DNA of 64,000 nt, from contig CM040744.1 in the NCBI GenBank assembly GCA_022829145.1, positions 12,613,218-12,677,217 of the forward strand, in the 5' to 3' direction. The notes beneath the pieces are model-generated. The model was not told the DNA's origin. It did not search any database and saw nothing but the letters and a program-made list of their open reading frames with translations. The position numbers and the translations under genes were made by a program. This DNA is from Albula goreensis (taxonomy: Eukaryota; Chordata; Actinopteri; Albuliformes; Albulidae). Below, in pieces: positions 38,501 through 49,430 of this stretch (position 1 is its first letter; every line of letters begins with the position of its first letter).

Positions 38501-40395
38501 TCCATTTATTAAACATTTAAAAGAAATGGAAATGTGAACTGTTGAAAACATTGTAAATTAGGCTTGTGACTTAATTAGTGAAGTGACGGTTGCCTAAGGC
38601 TGTCTTGATTGCCCAGCATGTGAGAGCCATTGCATGCATGCATTTCTCTCTCCGCTTTCAGAGGATTTGTCAGTTAAGCATCCGGGACAGATTGCATTTT
38701 ACCCCTGACCCACAGAATGCATTTTGTTCTCTTTTCCTAGAACTGTGTATCACACAAGCTGTCGGATGACTCTGCATTACACTTTTTTGCTGCTTTGCTT
38801 GAACAAGGGACTACCACATAGAGTGCCCCATGGCGGTGCTTTCACTTACAGAATGTATCACGTGACAAATACATTTTCCCTCAAATATAAAGTTTCTATA
38901 AAACATTGTGTATGCTGTGACTATAGATTTTCCATAGGCCTGGTTGCCTCTGTAATTGTAGGAAGTTTAAAATCTGCAGTGTAAATCTTTGCATGAATCA
39001 GTAATGCTCCCCATCAAGACAATGGAAACATGTGGCTTGGAATTCTATTGAATTGTGTTGGATTGCAGCAATCAAACCCAACATGCTTGTTTTCCTTAGG
39101 TGTACCGTAACCATGGTGATAAAAATCTGCTCTCATCGTGCGCTGCATAGTGGCCCTCAGCACATGACCGTGCAGTCTGGAATTTAGTGTGATATGGAAA
39201 TATCCCAGGAGAAACAGGGCACATGAGGGAAAGGAATGATCTCATCCATTCTGTCAGTAACACGTCCATAGATTATCACTCTGGGATCAAAAAGCATTTA
39301 CATATTCAACGGTTCGTGACATGGCCATATCTTTCAAACTTTCTCAGTTCTAATACTAGACCAGACCTTTTAAAGCAATTTCCTACAAAACAGAAAACAT
39401 AGGAAAGAGTAATACGAGTTTGATAATGATTTTGCCACATTGCTAGCGGGTGTGTTTTGCAGGGTACAAAATATTCCATTTTGGAACTGTCTCACCAACA
39501 CTTACCTCACAAAAGCAGCATTTGCTGTTCGTTTTAAGGTAAAAGTTCATTCAGTGGGAAAAGCATGTAGTCATTTGTGTAGGACAAGTGCAGCTTGACT
39601 GAGTTCAGACAGCCAGCTAAGCATGCAATTTGCACTGTCAAATCACATTAAAGAGTGGGGATTTTTTAAAGTCTCAGCTGAATGGTGAAATATGGCAAAA
39701 TGGACACGCTCACCAATATGAATCCAAAATCAGCAGCATTTAGAAACTCCAAGCCCCCGCATTGGGATTGTACACCAGTCAGGTCTGAGGGATGTTTGAG
39801 GTCAGTGTGAGGCTTTTGGCTGAGGAATGCCTTCACCTATAACACCAGCAGATAGCTCGACATTGCTTCGTAGAGGAGAGAGAAAAGCAGATCGCTGTGC
39901 AAACATCCTCCACATGGCCCACCACGCAGATGTGTTGCTGAATAGGAACGCTAAATGTTGACACTGTCTGTGACCGGCCTTTCTACGTAAGAGAAGTTCT
40001 GCTGCCTCTTTTTTTTGCAAGCCGCAGATCACCCCTATAGTGAACCCTAAGCCTTGTGGTCTGTCCCTAGCTCAAGTTGTGTACTCTTACTGTGTGTACA
40101 TTCTGTCCTTGTGAAAACAGACGCGTTTGGTTCTTGGTAAGTACAAAGGCATTACACGTCAGTGAACATTCCCAAGGGTGGTAACGACACTATGTCAGTA
40201 CACAAAATGTGGTGACTAAAATGTCATCCTCTTGTAGTTCTCGGCACTGAGGCTGAGTAACTCCAGGATTACAGGCATTAGAGGCTTAAGAAGATAGGAG
40301 TTCAGTTTTGCACACCTTACGGTGCTACAAATTATGGCTGAAATTCGGATATGGCTAAAATGACTTGTTTATTCCCTTGGCTGTTCTAGCTCATT
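35530..40395. other. Non-coding stretch
   Basis: No gene recognised. A stretch near 36,900-37,500 has even composition and could be a conserved non-coding element. A strong minus-strand donor (TGTGAG|GTAAGTG, near 39,513) ends a short open frame with an ATG, too little to call. Confidence 0.35.
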
Positions 40396-40399
40396 GCAT

Positions 40400-40466
40400 G
40401 CACTTTTGTAAGTCGCCTAAGTGTGGGTAAAAGCCTCTGAGAAACACCTAAATGTAAATGTGAATG
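40400..40466 (+). mobile_element. Fish SINE/LINE-tail fragment
   Basis: TGCACTTTTGTAAGTCGCCT, GGGTAAAAGCCTCTGAGAAA and CACCTAAATGTAAATGTGAA is a diverged form of the common GTAAGTCGCTCTGGATAAGA / GCGTCTGCTAAATG tail. Confidence 0.55.
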
Positions 40467-41619
40467 TACAAGAGTTTAACATAAAATTAGTGGTAGCTGC
40501 GAAATGGACCTCACATAAAGATGAAAATCGCAAGCTTCTGTGTTCATCATGTAAATGAAGGGCTGGCTGGAGACACTAAGGTAGCCTGCATTACAGGCAA
40601 ACAGTGCTCAGGAACACCTTCTCAAAGCCTGCCTGGCTGTTGCCAATATCAGAAGTCAACATTGATATGACATGCCTGTAAAATTCTTGCACACTTGTTT
40701 TGGGTGATGGCCAGCTGAAAAGTCCTCATACACTCATCGTTTTGACCCAGGCCCTTCGGGCTGTACTGTCAAATCCAAGGTTTTTGGTCTATAATGAATT
40801 CCTTTCCTAGCTTTATCTTTTTCCATTAATCACCATGTGTTTTCCATAGAAAACACATTAAGCCGTGGAGGACCAGTATAACGAGAATTTATTTTCCACA
40901 TCTCAAGCCAAGTCTTAGCAGTAATTAAGTGACAGATAGGTGATATTATTTGCTAAATGCAACACAATGAATGGTACTATGCACTGCTATAAATCCACCT
41001 CAGTCAGAACTGCAAAATGATGGGAAATGTTTGGGAGATTTTCTGTCAGGATTTCCACATGATTTTAATGCATTGTGATAAAGACTCTTAAGTGACTTAT
41101 CAACAGCACAAATTACAGCAGCATTTATGGGATTTGTTTGCTTGTTGCTAATTTCTTGACAAGACTGTAATTTATTTTGCCCTCCAACAAGACAATTTTC
41201 CCTTGGCAGTCGAAGACATAAATATCCATTCAAGTCAGCTGTTCCTTTTGCTTTGGGCTGTACGTGATAGAACAGATTTGACCCACGAAGCTGTATATAA
41301 ATTCCATACTGCATCCAGGAAATCGATGCAATTATTAACATCATGTCTATTAGTGGTCAGTGAACATTATGTCTCACTGCATAATCATTTAGTCATTCAA
41401 GCAAAAGGGACTGTCTTAGTAACTTACTGAGATATATCAGGCACAAAGTATCCCAACATGATGTTGCTGGGCAGGCACATACTATCCTACTGTGCAGCCA
41501 GAATAGCCAAAGCCTAAGGAAGTCTGATTCATTAGCCAATAAACCCTGGATCCTGAAACCGGATTGTATTTTCCTGGATGATTCAATGATAACTGTGGAC
41601 TGAAAACTTTTATGTCTCC

Positions 41620-42110
41620 AGGGAAGAAGGAAGTGAGCTATCTGCTATCAATGTGAGGGGTATCTGGTACACCTGGGGAGGTGAGGGCAAATTCATGATG
41701 TTTGGGCGAGAGCAAAACACCTCCAGATGACCCCGGGGGGGATTGGGGGGAGGTGGGGGTGGCTCTTGGGGGGGTGGCTCCTCCTCACAGCAGGGTTTTT
41801 TTTTTCGCAGCGGGTCCGATGAGGTGGCTCTGCCCCAGCTAAGCGGGGAGCGATCAACAGGCCGCCACATTCCACACGGATCCCCGGCCAACATCAACAG
41901 CCGCGGGCAGCGAGAGCTCCACACTGCCCGTGGCACAGTGCCGCGCTGTCTGCGTTACCCGAACATGGGAACCACGCTGCGTCCGAGGCCTCCACCAAAC
42001 ACCACATGTGCTGCCGGATTGACAAGAAACAACACTATAACCTCAATCGTAGAGTTTCCACAAAACGCTTTTTGGCCCGAGCTACTGCTGATGCACGGTC
42101 ATGTACGGTG
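41620..42110. promoter_or_regulatory. GC/CpG-rich island with G-quadruplex-type tract
   Basis: The most GC- and CpG-rich patch in the left 46 kb. It includes runs of G7, G6, G5 and G7 at 41735-41774. Long frames on both strands reflect composition (poly-Gly on plus, poly-Pro on minus). It could be a promoter for the candidate minus-strand gene or an unrelated CpG island. No transcript evidence. Confidence 0.3.
41735..41774 (+). other. Potential G-quadruplex
   Basis: Four guanine runs of at least five bases within 40 bases, separated by short loops. Confidence 0.7.
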
Positions 42111-43689
42111 AAAAATTAATAAATTGCCGCTGACCAAAATCCCATTTGGCCCATGACATTTCAACCTATTTTTTTTCCTTTGGCCCAGCATACTTAGTGC
42201 TGTTCAAGTCTTTTCAAAATTTGCAATGGAAATCCAAACTACTGATGACACAAATGCACAGCATATGTTATTCTGTGTTATAATTATTTTTTGTGATATT
42301 TATTGAGAAATGATAGACACAAAGTCATAGACGTCATGAAGAGGAATTATTAACATTATCTTTGGCTCGCAGACCGAGGAAAAGATCACACCTGGTCATT
42401 AGGACGAGAGTGTTTATCCACCTGTAGACATTAAATAGCGAAGTTCAAGTAGGAGAGGTGGAAATGGGGAGGTGGAGAGGAGATGCCAGAAACAGCTGTC
42501 ACAAGAGTGAGCAAGTATAGGGGATTTGAGTAGCTGTAGGAAAATACCAGATACTTAGATGTTATTGCATGGACTACTTGAGAGCTTCTCTGTCAAATTT
42601 TTGCATGCAGCTCCAAACAGTGTTATCTTGATAAGTGGCAGTGACTGTTGTGATATTCAAAGTAGCAGCAGTAGCTGTGATAACAGTAGTGTTATCAATA
42701 GTAATGATCGTAGTTTTAGTTAATACCTGGTGTCTACATACTCTGAGGTCCTGTTACAGGGGAATGCAGACCATAGGATATGTTGGTCAGTGTAATCAGA
42801 CATGGCAGAGCTGGCAGTAACACAAACATCTCTGGACTGGAGGAGGAAGGAATTCAGCGCTGCAGTGTTACATGGTTACATGGACATTGCTTCCTGACAC
42901 AGTAAATTCCACACTTTTTCGCATTAAACACCAGCATAATATTCAATACTTCCGGGACAGCCGAGCACTGGGCCAACTGTCTAATAGGATAGCTCTTGTC
43001 GGAAACTGGAATCTGCACTGATACACTTTTTACCCCCAAAATTACCGTTTAAGATTCCGTACATGTTTGAAACTTCAGAATGTTTTCAGCCGGGGAAAAG
43101 CTTCAGTTTGATCAAACAGAATCTTCCATACTCTCGCTTTAAAATGGCCTTGAGAGCTGGTTGTGATCTTTAGATAAACTCAAACAGCATGTCATCAAAT
43201 CACATACTGAATTTTTTACAGATATTGGGAGTATTCATTAATTTTGGATCCAAGCTTGGTTTGATCTGCCAAATTTGTACATCACCAATTTCACTTATCA
43301 GGATTGAATGCTCTGCATAATTAAACCACATGTGTGAATTTCATAAACGTAGAAATCTTTGCACAGTTGGTCGTACACATAAGAAAGAGCTGATTTACCA
43401 TTCCATCTTTTCACAAACACAACACATTTTATACAATGTTTAATGATATTTCATGTGAAAATCCATGGCCAAGCTCAATTGACCCCAATCATGATGTTCA
43501 GATAGCTGAAGGGCACTATTATAGGTCCTTTGAAATGTGACACTGGAGTGATGGTGTACCTGAACCACATCACTGAAATGCTGAGAGGGTTTTCCCATTA
43601 AAAATCTGTAACCAAATGTTTCTTGGAATCAATGGGTGGAGCGGTTATAGAAAAATTCCCTCCCAACACTGACAAGCCGAAGATGAATG

Positions 43690-44060
43690 ATCCCTCCTCT
43701 TCCAAAAAGCAGAGGCCCGTAAACTTTCTGACACCATGTGTCCATTGTTAAGATAATAAAACGTTCAACAAATTGGCCAGCCCCCGCTCCAGTTTAATAA
43801 CAGAGGTGGGCCCCTGCCAATACCATCTCCGTCACGGACAGGAAATTCATGGAGCCCCATAATCAATATGCATTTCACATCTCGATGGTAGAACACATTC
43901 CTTCCAGGAAACAGGATCTTTTATATTAGCCACGATGGAGCAAAACAACAGAGGAGTGGAGAAATCCATCAAACGGCAGCTGGGAGACTTTCACACCTAC
44001 TTCTCCCTTTCTGCCAGTGTCGGTTTGACATTAAAACCATTAAAACTAGAGATGAGCCAC
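43690..44060. promoter_or_regulatory. Candidate conserved non-coding element
   Basis: An even-composition block with CCATTGTTAAGATAATAAAA, CCAGTTTAATAACAGAGG and ATAATCAATATGCATTTC (an octamer-like ATGCAT and homeodomain-like words). No coding frame or repeat. Judged by eye only. Confidence 0.25.
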
Positions 44061-44066
44061 AACCCC

Positions 44067-44103
44067 CACCCCACCCCACCCCACCCGAACCCACCCCACC
44101 CCA
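44067..44103. repeat. CCCCA tandem repeat
   Basis: Repeated CCCCACC units following the block above. Confidence 0.85.
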
Positions 44104-45689
44104 TGATTAGTATTTCCACAAATAAACATAACCTGGGCCTGAGGTAGCAAACAGTGCAATCTTACACCGGAGGTTCCAGTGACATGAGCAGGGGAGGCCC
44201 AGGCACCACAGACACCAGAGCGTGAGTGCGATGGCATATTCCACACGTACAAATGAAGGCAGATGTGGACTTTTCCACCACTGGAGGCATCTGAGACTGG
44301 AGCCATTGGAGCTCATCCGCTTCCCCTTTTTCCAGGCGTGTGCTCCGCATGCCTCAATCCATCATAAAACCATTCCAGGGTGACCCCCTCTTTTCGGGAG
44401 TAATGCAGCGTTTCGTGGAACCCACTTTCTCAGCTGGTCCTGCCACATTTTCAAGTGCCTGAAAATTGGGCACCTCCATACCACTTGTAGCAAGAGGAGA
44501 GTATCTCTTTCAAGACTGATTTAGGCAGTGAAATGCCTTGCGTGTGTAGCGGAGGACAGCTCTTTTTCATTATAATTCACTTTGACTGACTTTTAGCACT
44601 TCATAACGTGCACCACTTCAGCAGCTGGGCCACAGTTAAACTCTTCCACAGACATTACTTAATATTTCTTATGACACAAATAAATCATTACCATGGCTGT
44701 GTTGTTAAAACGCATCATAGCATAATCGTAAAATGTGGGTTTTGAGCCATTGTCGGAATCTAGATTTGTGGTTGTCACTGTTTTGGTGTCACATAGCATA
44801 AAAAGACAAAGCGATGGAAGGTGACTAAGTAAGAAATAAAACAGGATGGGGAAAGGCAGTCATTCTAAAACATCATTAGACAGGCATTAGTCATTTTACA
44901 AGCGGTCAACAGCAAACAAAACATAATGGGCATGCTGACACTCTGATATGTATGAATAGGCCACTGACTTCTCAATAAACTATATTACCCTTTATGAGGT
45001 AATCACAATGCACTATACATTTACAGGCAATGGCATCTGTGCAAACATTCTTTCAGCAAAGTGAGATAATGTATACAGGTTGGAGGCATATTATTAATTT
45101 TACTGATGCTGAACCATGGTTTTCCTGTTTACTACATCTTTTCAGCTCAGAATCTGGATATTGGGGAGTAAGCAGTGTTGTCACCTGAAAATGTGAAAAA
45201 CTTTGCAAATAGCACCACCTTGTGACAAAAAGTGTTTCATCAGACAGGTATTGTGTGCGCTGCATTTATCCCATTTCTTTTTTTCTTGTTTTCATTTAGC
45301 CTGTATTTAGTGCTACAAAATATTTTAAAGGAACATTAATGTGTAAAGACAAATATTATCATACAATATCATTATTTTTTTGTGGCTAATTGATATAATC
45401 GATTTCAAAATACTGTAGTGAGCAGTGCACATGTTCAGTCTTTCAGGACAACTTGTGTAAGACATATTTATTTTTCACCACCACCAGGATCACACCATGT
45501 GTTCTCCATCTTTCCAGTCTTGGAGATAAACTTCAGTTTCAGACCTCTGAACAATGATTCGTTTATAAAATCTTTTTTATTTCCAATAAAACCACAATTC
45601 AGTGATCAACTTTGTTTGCAAACCTAATTGTATCTTGTTTCCTGTTCCCCTTGAAGTTGGTACATTGAAACCCATTATGCTTATCTTGT

Positions 45690-45930
45690 TTTGCACGTCA
45701 GACACTACCACGCTGGTCCGCCATGAGTCCTGGAAATTTAAAGACGCCACAACAAAGGCCTTGATTAAATTTTGACATCAAATGCAATTGGGAGGATGGC
45801 CCTTTTGATCAGCAAATTGAAAACACAGTTGTCACGGCAGTGTCTGGTCTGCATCTAGAGAGAAGCGGGTGATTGCAGGCCCCATTCTCTCAGCCTCAAA
45901 GTAAAAACTAATCACCATCCAACAGGGCAG
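45690..45930. promoter_or_regulatory. Candidate conserved non-coding element with TCF/LEF-like words
   Basis: GCCTTGATTAAATTTTGAC and GCCCTTTTGATCAGC resemble TCF/LEF sites. The block also has AATGCAATTG and a balanced composition distinct from its flanks. Conservation is untested. Confidence 0.25.
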
Positions 45931-46062
45931 CACAAGCACAAGACTTGCTGTACAGTAACCACATTTACATCAAACATTTATTAATGTGACTACATTTCCA
46001 CAAGTCAAAGTTATGAAAGTCAGAATGTTTATACTTTAACTTACAAAATCTGTTACCCTGAT

Positions 46063-46102
46063 GTCTCTCTCTCTCTCTCACACACACACGCTCTCACACA
46101 CG
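46063..46102. repeat. Microsatellite (TC)n(AC)n
   Basis: A compound CT then CA dinucleotide tract just beyond the SUB1 3' end. Confidence 0.85.
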
Positions 46103-46349
46103 ATATCACCTTGTGTTGGCATAATGCCTCATCATTGTATTGAGAATTTACTGATTTCCTTACCAACAACTCAGCTCTTGCCCATAAATTTTCAGCCCAG
46201 CTCAAGAAAAATACAATACTCATGGTGAATAATGAAACACATAACCCTGAAGTCAGGAATTTCAATACTATGACCATGTCAAATGCTCAAAGGGTTATTG
46301 TGATTTAATGCAAGGCTGAAGTGCAAAAAGACAAATTACAAAAAAGGAA

Positions 46350-46675
46350 CGTTTCAGTGGAGCCCATTTAAGGCCTTTATTGAACACTAAGAACAACAAT
46401 ATCCTGTTCCCATCCCAGCTCCCCTTTCTGGTACCCTCCCCATCCATGAGCGGTCAAAAAAATGACATGATACACCACTGGTGTTTCACACAACATTCTA
46501 CACAACACATGCAGAAAATATTCCAAATCAGCTGAGCTATAAAGATACATGTGGCTTAAAAATAAAAAAAAACAAGTCATCAGTCCGTTAGAAAACATTT
46601 TTATGCCAGTGTAAAAGTTGGTGGCAAAATCTAAAAACACAAAGCAAGCCCAACTTATAAACAATATCCCACAGT
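46350..46675 (-). other. SUB1: SUB1 3' untranslated region
   Basis: This non-coding stretch follows the TAA and leads to the only AATAAA on this strand between the stop and the next few hundred bases. The end near 46350 is inferred from usual signal-to-cleavage spacing, not observed. Confidence 0.75.
46376..46381 (-). terminator. SUB1: SUB1 polyadenylation signal AATAAA
   Basis: A canonical AATAAA reads on the minus strand about 295 bases past the stop codon. Cleavage is expected 10-30 bases further left. Confidence 0.75.
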
Positions 46676-46755
46676 TTATACTCTCTTCACAGCATCATCA
46701 ATGTCGGACATCTGTTCTTTCAGCTGGTTCCACTGCTCTGGGTTCAAGGAAATGC
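46676..46755 (-). CDS. SUB1: SUB1 exon 5, C-terminal helix and stop
   Basis: The acceptor is CCTACAG. The exon completes a split glycine codon and then encodes [14 protein letters not shown] and the terminal helix ending DDAVKRV, with a TAA stop at 46678-46676. This is the PC4 dimerisation helix. Human PC4 ends DDAVRKL. Confidence 0.96.
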
Positions 46756-48438
46756 CTGTAGGTTTGAGACAGACAACAAGGTGTTTTGGCATGTTGCATC
46801 ACCCAAAGCAACTGCTCTCAGACGAGCACCAATGTGAATCACAACCTGATTAAACAGTCTTCAGCAGCTCTACAATTTTCAGATATGAGAATATCTTCAA
46901 TATGGAACAACCATCCAAAATTTTTTTCCCCATATAAATCAGTTTTGGGACATATTTGACAAGCTGAGAAAGTTTCAACAAAATCTGTCAGTGTTAGAGG
47001 GGGGGGGGGGGGTGAACCTTGTATGGGGGACAGGGTTCATTTAAGTGATCCCATATAGCTTACCTTTCTTCCCTGGCTTCATCTCACCATCCTGGTTCAT
47101 CCAGTACTCGCGGATGTCAATCAGGACTTTGCCTTTGAAGTCCCTGACGCTGACGTACCTCATCTTTCCAATCTTGTACGCACAGAGATGAAGCAATATG
47201 TAACATAACACTACTGCAGACTTGTGAGACTGATCAAAATGACTGGTATGTGAGACCTCAGGAAGTCCATACAGAGTCAAGACACCATACCAGACATTAT
47301 GATTGGTGACTTTTAAAAAAACGATCTGAATACTACTCTCAAAAGCAAAAACCTACTCATTATTTAGAGTCACAAATGAGTGAATCACTTAAAAATAATA
47401 CCTGCTATGGAGCCTCACTAAGCAATCACGACCGAAAAAAACAAGCCACTGCTTCAGTTTTGGAAACAGGTCATATAAGCTGATAATAGGATCTGATGTT
47501 TATGGATCCATCAGTGTTCAGGAGCACACTCTTACCTGGAACATGTTGTCATCTTTGTTGTCACCCCTGGAAGACCCCCCTCCCCTGGAACTCTCACCAC
47601 TCTTTTGTTTCTTTACTGGCTTCTCTGGTGTACTTGGCTTCTTCCTCTTAGCCTAAAAACAGAAAAAAATACATCCAGAGTGGTTAGCGATTGACTCACC
47701 AGCAACACTTCCAAAAGTCTAAAGAACAACTGGCAACAACTCTACATGCCAGACTGAAAAGGAGCAATGCTGGCAAATCGACAAAGGTTGTTTTCAACAT
47801 CGCGCAAAAACAATATGGAGAACAAAAACTAAATATTCAGAGTTGTCTGCACAATTTATGCCACTGTAATACCACTCAAACCAGCATGAGAAGCGCTGAA
47901 AAAAACAGGGAGAACAAAATATATTTTTTTATATATATGTTTTTTTTAAAACATATTTTATTTATAGTTTAAATGTGGTGCCATTAAAGGCCTAGCACTC
48001 CGACAAAAAACAATTACTTGTACAGTCCATAAATACCCATTTAGGTTTTATGGACTGTACCCAATAATGAATTTTGATTCAATTCAATCAGATTTCAATC
48101 TCAGAAGTACACAAAAATAATGTTGTGCAACCATACCATCACAAAATGTTGAAAAACACTTGGGGCTTTCATGATGCATACACAATTTAAAGTGCACAAA
48201 AAAATATTATAAAGGAGCAATAGTCTGGAACAGTGGTTATGGCAATGGATTTATGAACAGGGGGTAGCACATGTACAAAATGCACATCACACAGAATATG
48301 GATGGCCCCGCAAAGCAGATATGTATTTGGACGCTAAACTGCACCCTATGTTGTGCAACATTATCACACCTTTGTTTCCACTTCACTGTCCGAGTCACTG
48401 CCAGAGGTGGATGACAAAACTTCCTTTGATTTAGGCAT
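46676..48438 (-). CDS. SUB1: SUB1 / PC4 transcriptional coactivator, complete spliced CDS
   Basis: The coding sequence joins 48438-48370, 47652-47536, 47172-47064 and 46755-46676 on the minus strand. It encodes 124 residues plus a TAA stop; the human protein has 127. Every junction has a GT donor and AG acceptor, and the phases (0, 0, 1) agree. Residues 1-23 begin MPKSKEV and hold the serine/acidic stretch. Residues 24-46 are lysine-rich. Residues 60-124 form the single-stranded-DNA-binding core with the diagnostic motif [19 protein letters not shown]4 family members bind single-stranded and melted DNA as dimers. They act as a general coactivator between activators and the RNA polymerase II machinery, and also in repair and chromatin compaction, in the nucleus. 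The linker (residues 42-56) is richer in glycine than the human serine-rich version. The ATG chosen lies one base into exon 2 and gives the conserved N-terminus. The neighbour ZFR is head to head with it. Identity is essentially certain. Confidence 0.97.
46756..47063 (-). other. SUB1: SUB1 intron 4
   Basis: A 308-base intron. It contains a run of 14 guanines at 46999-47012 (cytosines in the transcript sense) and nothing else I can name. Confidence 0.9.
46999..47012. repeat. Homopolymer G14
   Basis: Fourteen consecutive guanines in SUB1 intron 4. Length is likely variable between individuals and error-prone in assembly. Confidence 0.9.
47064..47172 (-). CDS. SUB1: SUB1 exon 4, DNA-binding core
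   Basis: This exon has 109 bases, acceptor TACAAG and donor AAAG|GTAAGC. It encodes [20 protein letters not shown] followed by [16 protein letters not shown], nearly identical to vertebrate PC4. It ends one base into a glycine codon completed in exon 5. Confidence 0.97.
47173..47535 (-). other. SUB1: SUB1 intron 3
   Basis: A 363-base intron between the linker and DNA-binding-core exons. No features beyond the splice sites. Confidence 0.9.
47536..47652 (-). CDS. SUB1: SUB1 exon 3, basic linker
   Basis: This exon has 117 bases, 39 codons, in phase 0 at both ends. The acceptor is TTTTTAG and the donor TTCCAG|GTAAG. It encodes the lysine-rich segment ([17 protein letters not shown]), a glycine/serine linker, and the MFQ that opens the DNA-binding core. 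Confidence 0.95.
47653..48369 (-). other. SUB1: SUB1 intron 2
   Basis: A 717-base AT-rich intron. It contains the perfect 14-bp hairpin described separately and a short thymine-rich stretch near 47,937-47,960. Confidence 0.9.
48020..48060. repeat. Perfect 14-bp inverted repeat with 13-base loop
   Basis: The left arm GTACAGTCCATAAA (48020-48033) is exactly complementary to TTTATGGACTGTAC (48047-48060). It lies in SUB1 intron 2 and would form a hairpin in the pre-mRNA. Confidence 0.85.
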
Positions 48439-48439
48439 T
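48370..48439 (-). CDS. SUB1: SUB1 exon 2, first coding exon
   Basis: The exon starts one base before the ATG, after a TTCCAG acceptor, and ends in CAAAG before a GTGTGA donor. It codes for 23 residues, the serine/acidic N-terminus [10 protein letters not shown]..., and ends in phase 0. Confidence 0.94.
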
Positions 48440-49274
48440 CTGGAACAGATGTGGAGGAAAGAAAACACAGGTAGTTAATGCAGTCTTAGCTCATATGTTG
48501 CCCACGACCACATATTCATTACAAGGCCTTCACAGTTTGTTTGTTTTTTTTTTTTTTTTTTACCATCAGCTTAATTACACACAATGATAGACTGTAGTGT
48601 TTTGGAAGCTTCTATAGTTGTATGTTTACTTAAATCTCCTCAGGTCTGACAGCAATTTGAAGCAAGTCAACCAGAGATTCAAAATACTAGCTGGGCATAT
48701 CAGAATTTGGTCATTTTTGTCCAGCATCATGGCATGACCAGCTAGCAAGCTAATTGAAGACAACAGCAAGAGGATCTGTAAACTGAGAGTCATCAGCTAA
48801 TTTGCACAACAACTTGATACTCACCATCCATATGACCGAGTAACTAAACCAGCTGTCAATACATTAGACAGAAACAACACTATTACCTAACTGATGTATT
48901 TTCAGGCTGGATTGCTGCTTGCAGTGAATGATGTTGCTTACCAATTTAGCCAGCTAACCTGCTATCGATAGCATCAGTTCACGTTCACCATTGAAAGAGG
49001 CCTACCTACAATGATGATCTTATGTAAGCCAACTGTGTACAGTCAGCTAACCCACGCGGTGTCTGTTTCCTTCATTGATTCTAACAGCTAGGAACCTATT
49101 CGCTGTAATTATTTACTCCGTGGCTAACTGTCAAGTCAGCTAACTGTGAAGGCCCGTGGCATTACATATCTGCCCTAGCTACGTTTATTTAAATGCATTC
49201 AGATGTTTTATATTGTTTTATACTTTGGTCTTAGTACATCGCGTTGTTCTCTGAAAGAAAAGCGTCGTACTTAC
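48440..49274 (-). other. SUB1: SUB1 intron 1
   Basis: An 835-base intron between the untranslated first exon and the ATG exon. It carries a T18 run at 48544-48561. Its promoter-proximal half is dense in short AGCTAA/GCTAGC-type words, like ZFR intron 1. Confidence 0.75.
48544..48561. repeat. Homopolymer T18
   Basis: A run of about 18 thymines in SUB1 intron 1 (poly-A on the transcript strand). It may mark the tail of an old retroposon, but no body is recognisable beside it. Confidence 0.8.
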
Positions 49275-49330
49275 TTGGATTGCACTGCAGCAGCCTTGCT
49301 GGAAACTAGTTAACTGTCTGGCTAACTATA
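49275..49330 (-). other. SUB1: SUB1 exon 1, 5' untranslated
   Basis: The exon ends at a strong donor, CCAA|GTAAGTAC, with GT at 49274-49273. It joins exon 2 just upstream of the ATG. It carries no coding sequence in frame with MPKSK. The right-hand boundary (transcription start) is estimated from the GC-rich promoter, not determined. Confidence 0.6.
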
Positions 49331-49430
49331 TTGGTGCGCGGCGGGAAGTCCTCTAACGCACTGAACGGAGCATATTTCTATTGGCTGTCTGTAGTCATGC
49401 TGCCATTATTGGATTATGGGCAATGAAGTT
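49331..49430 (-). promoter_or_regulatory. SUB1: SUB1 promoter with CCAAT boxes and a ZNF143-like element
   Basis: On the minus strand there are CCAAT boxes at 49384-49380 and at about 49334-49330. Between them is a GC-rich stretch (gcgcggcggg) and upstream a match to the ZNF143/STAF pattern (ACTTCATTGCCCATAAT at about 49428-49412, against consensus ACTACAATTCCCA...AT). No TATA box is evident. This is the usual layout of a ubiquitously expressed gene. Motif calls are by eye. Confidence 0.5.

Noticed and set aside
41610..42111. Pro-rich (minus) and Gly-rich (plus) frames of over 100 codons
   Set aside because: They arise from the G-run island. No domain, no splice support and no conservation evidence.
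1..46000. NPR3, the expected human-synteny neighbour of SUB1
   Set aside because: Its long first exon would give a large open frame with recognisable receptor motifs, and nothing of the kind is present. The candidate exons found do not read like the NPR3 ectodomain.
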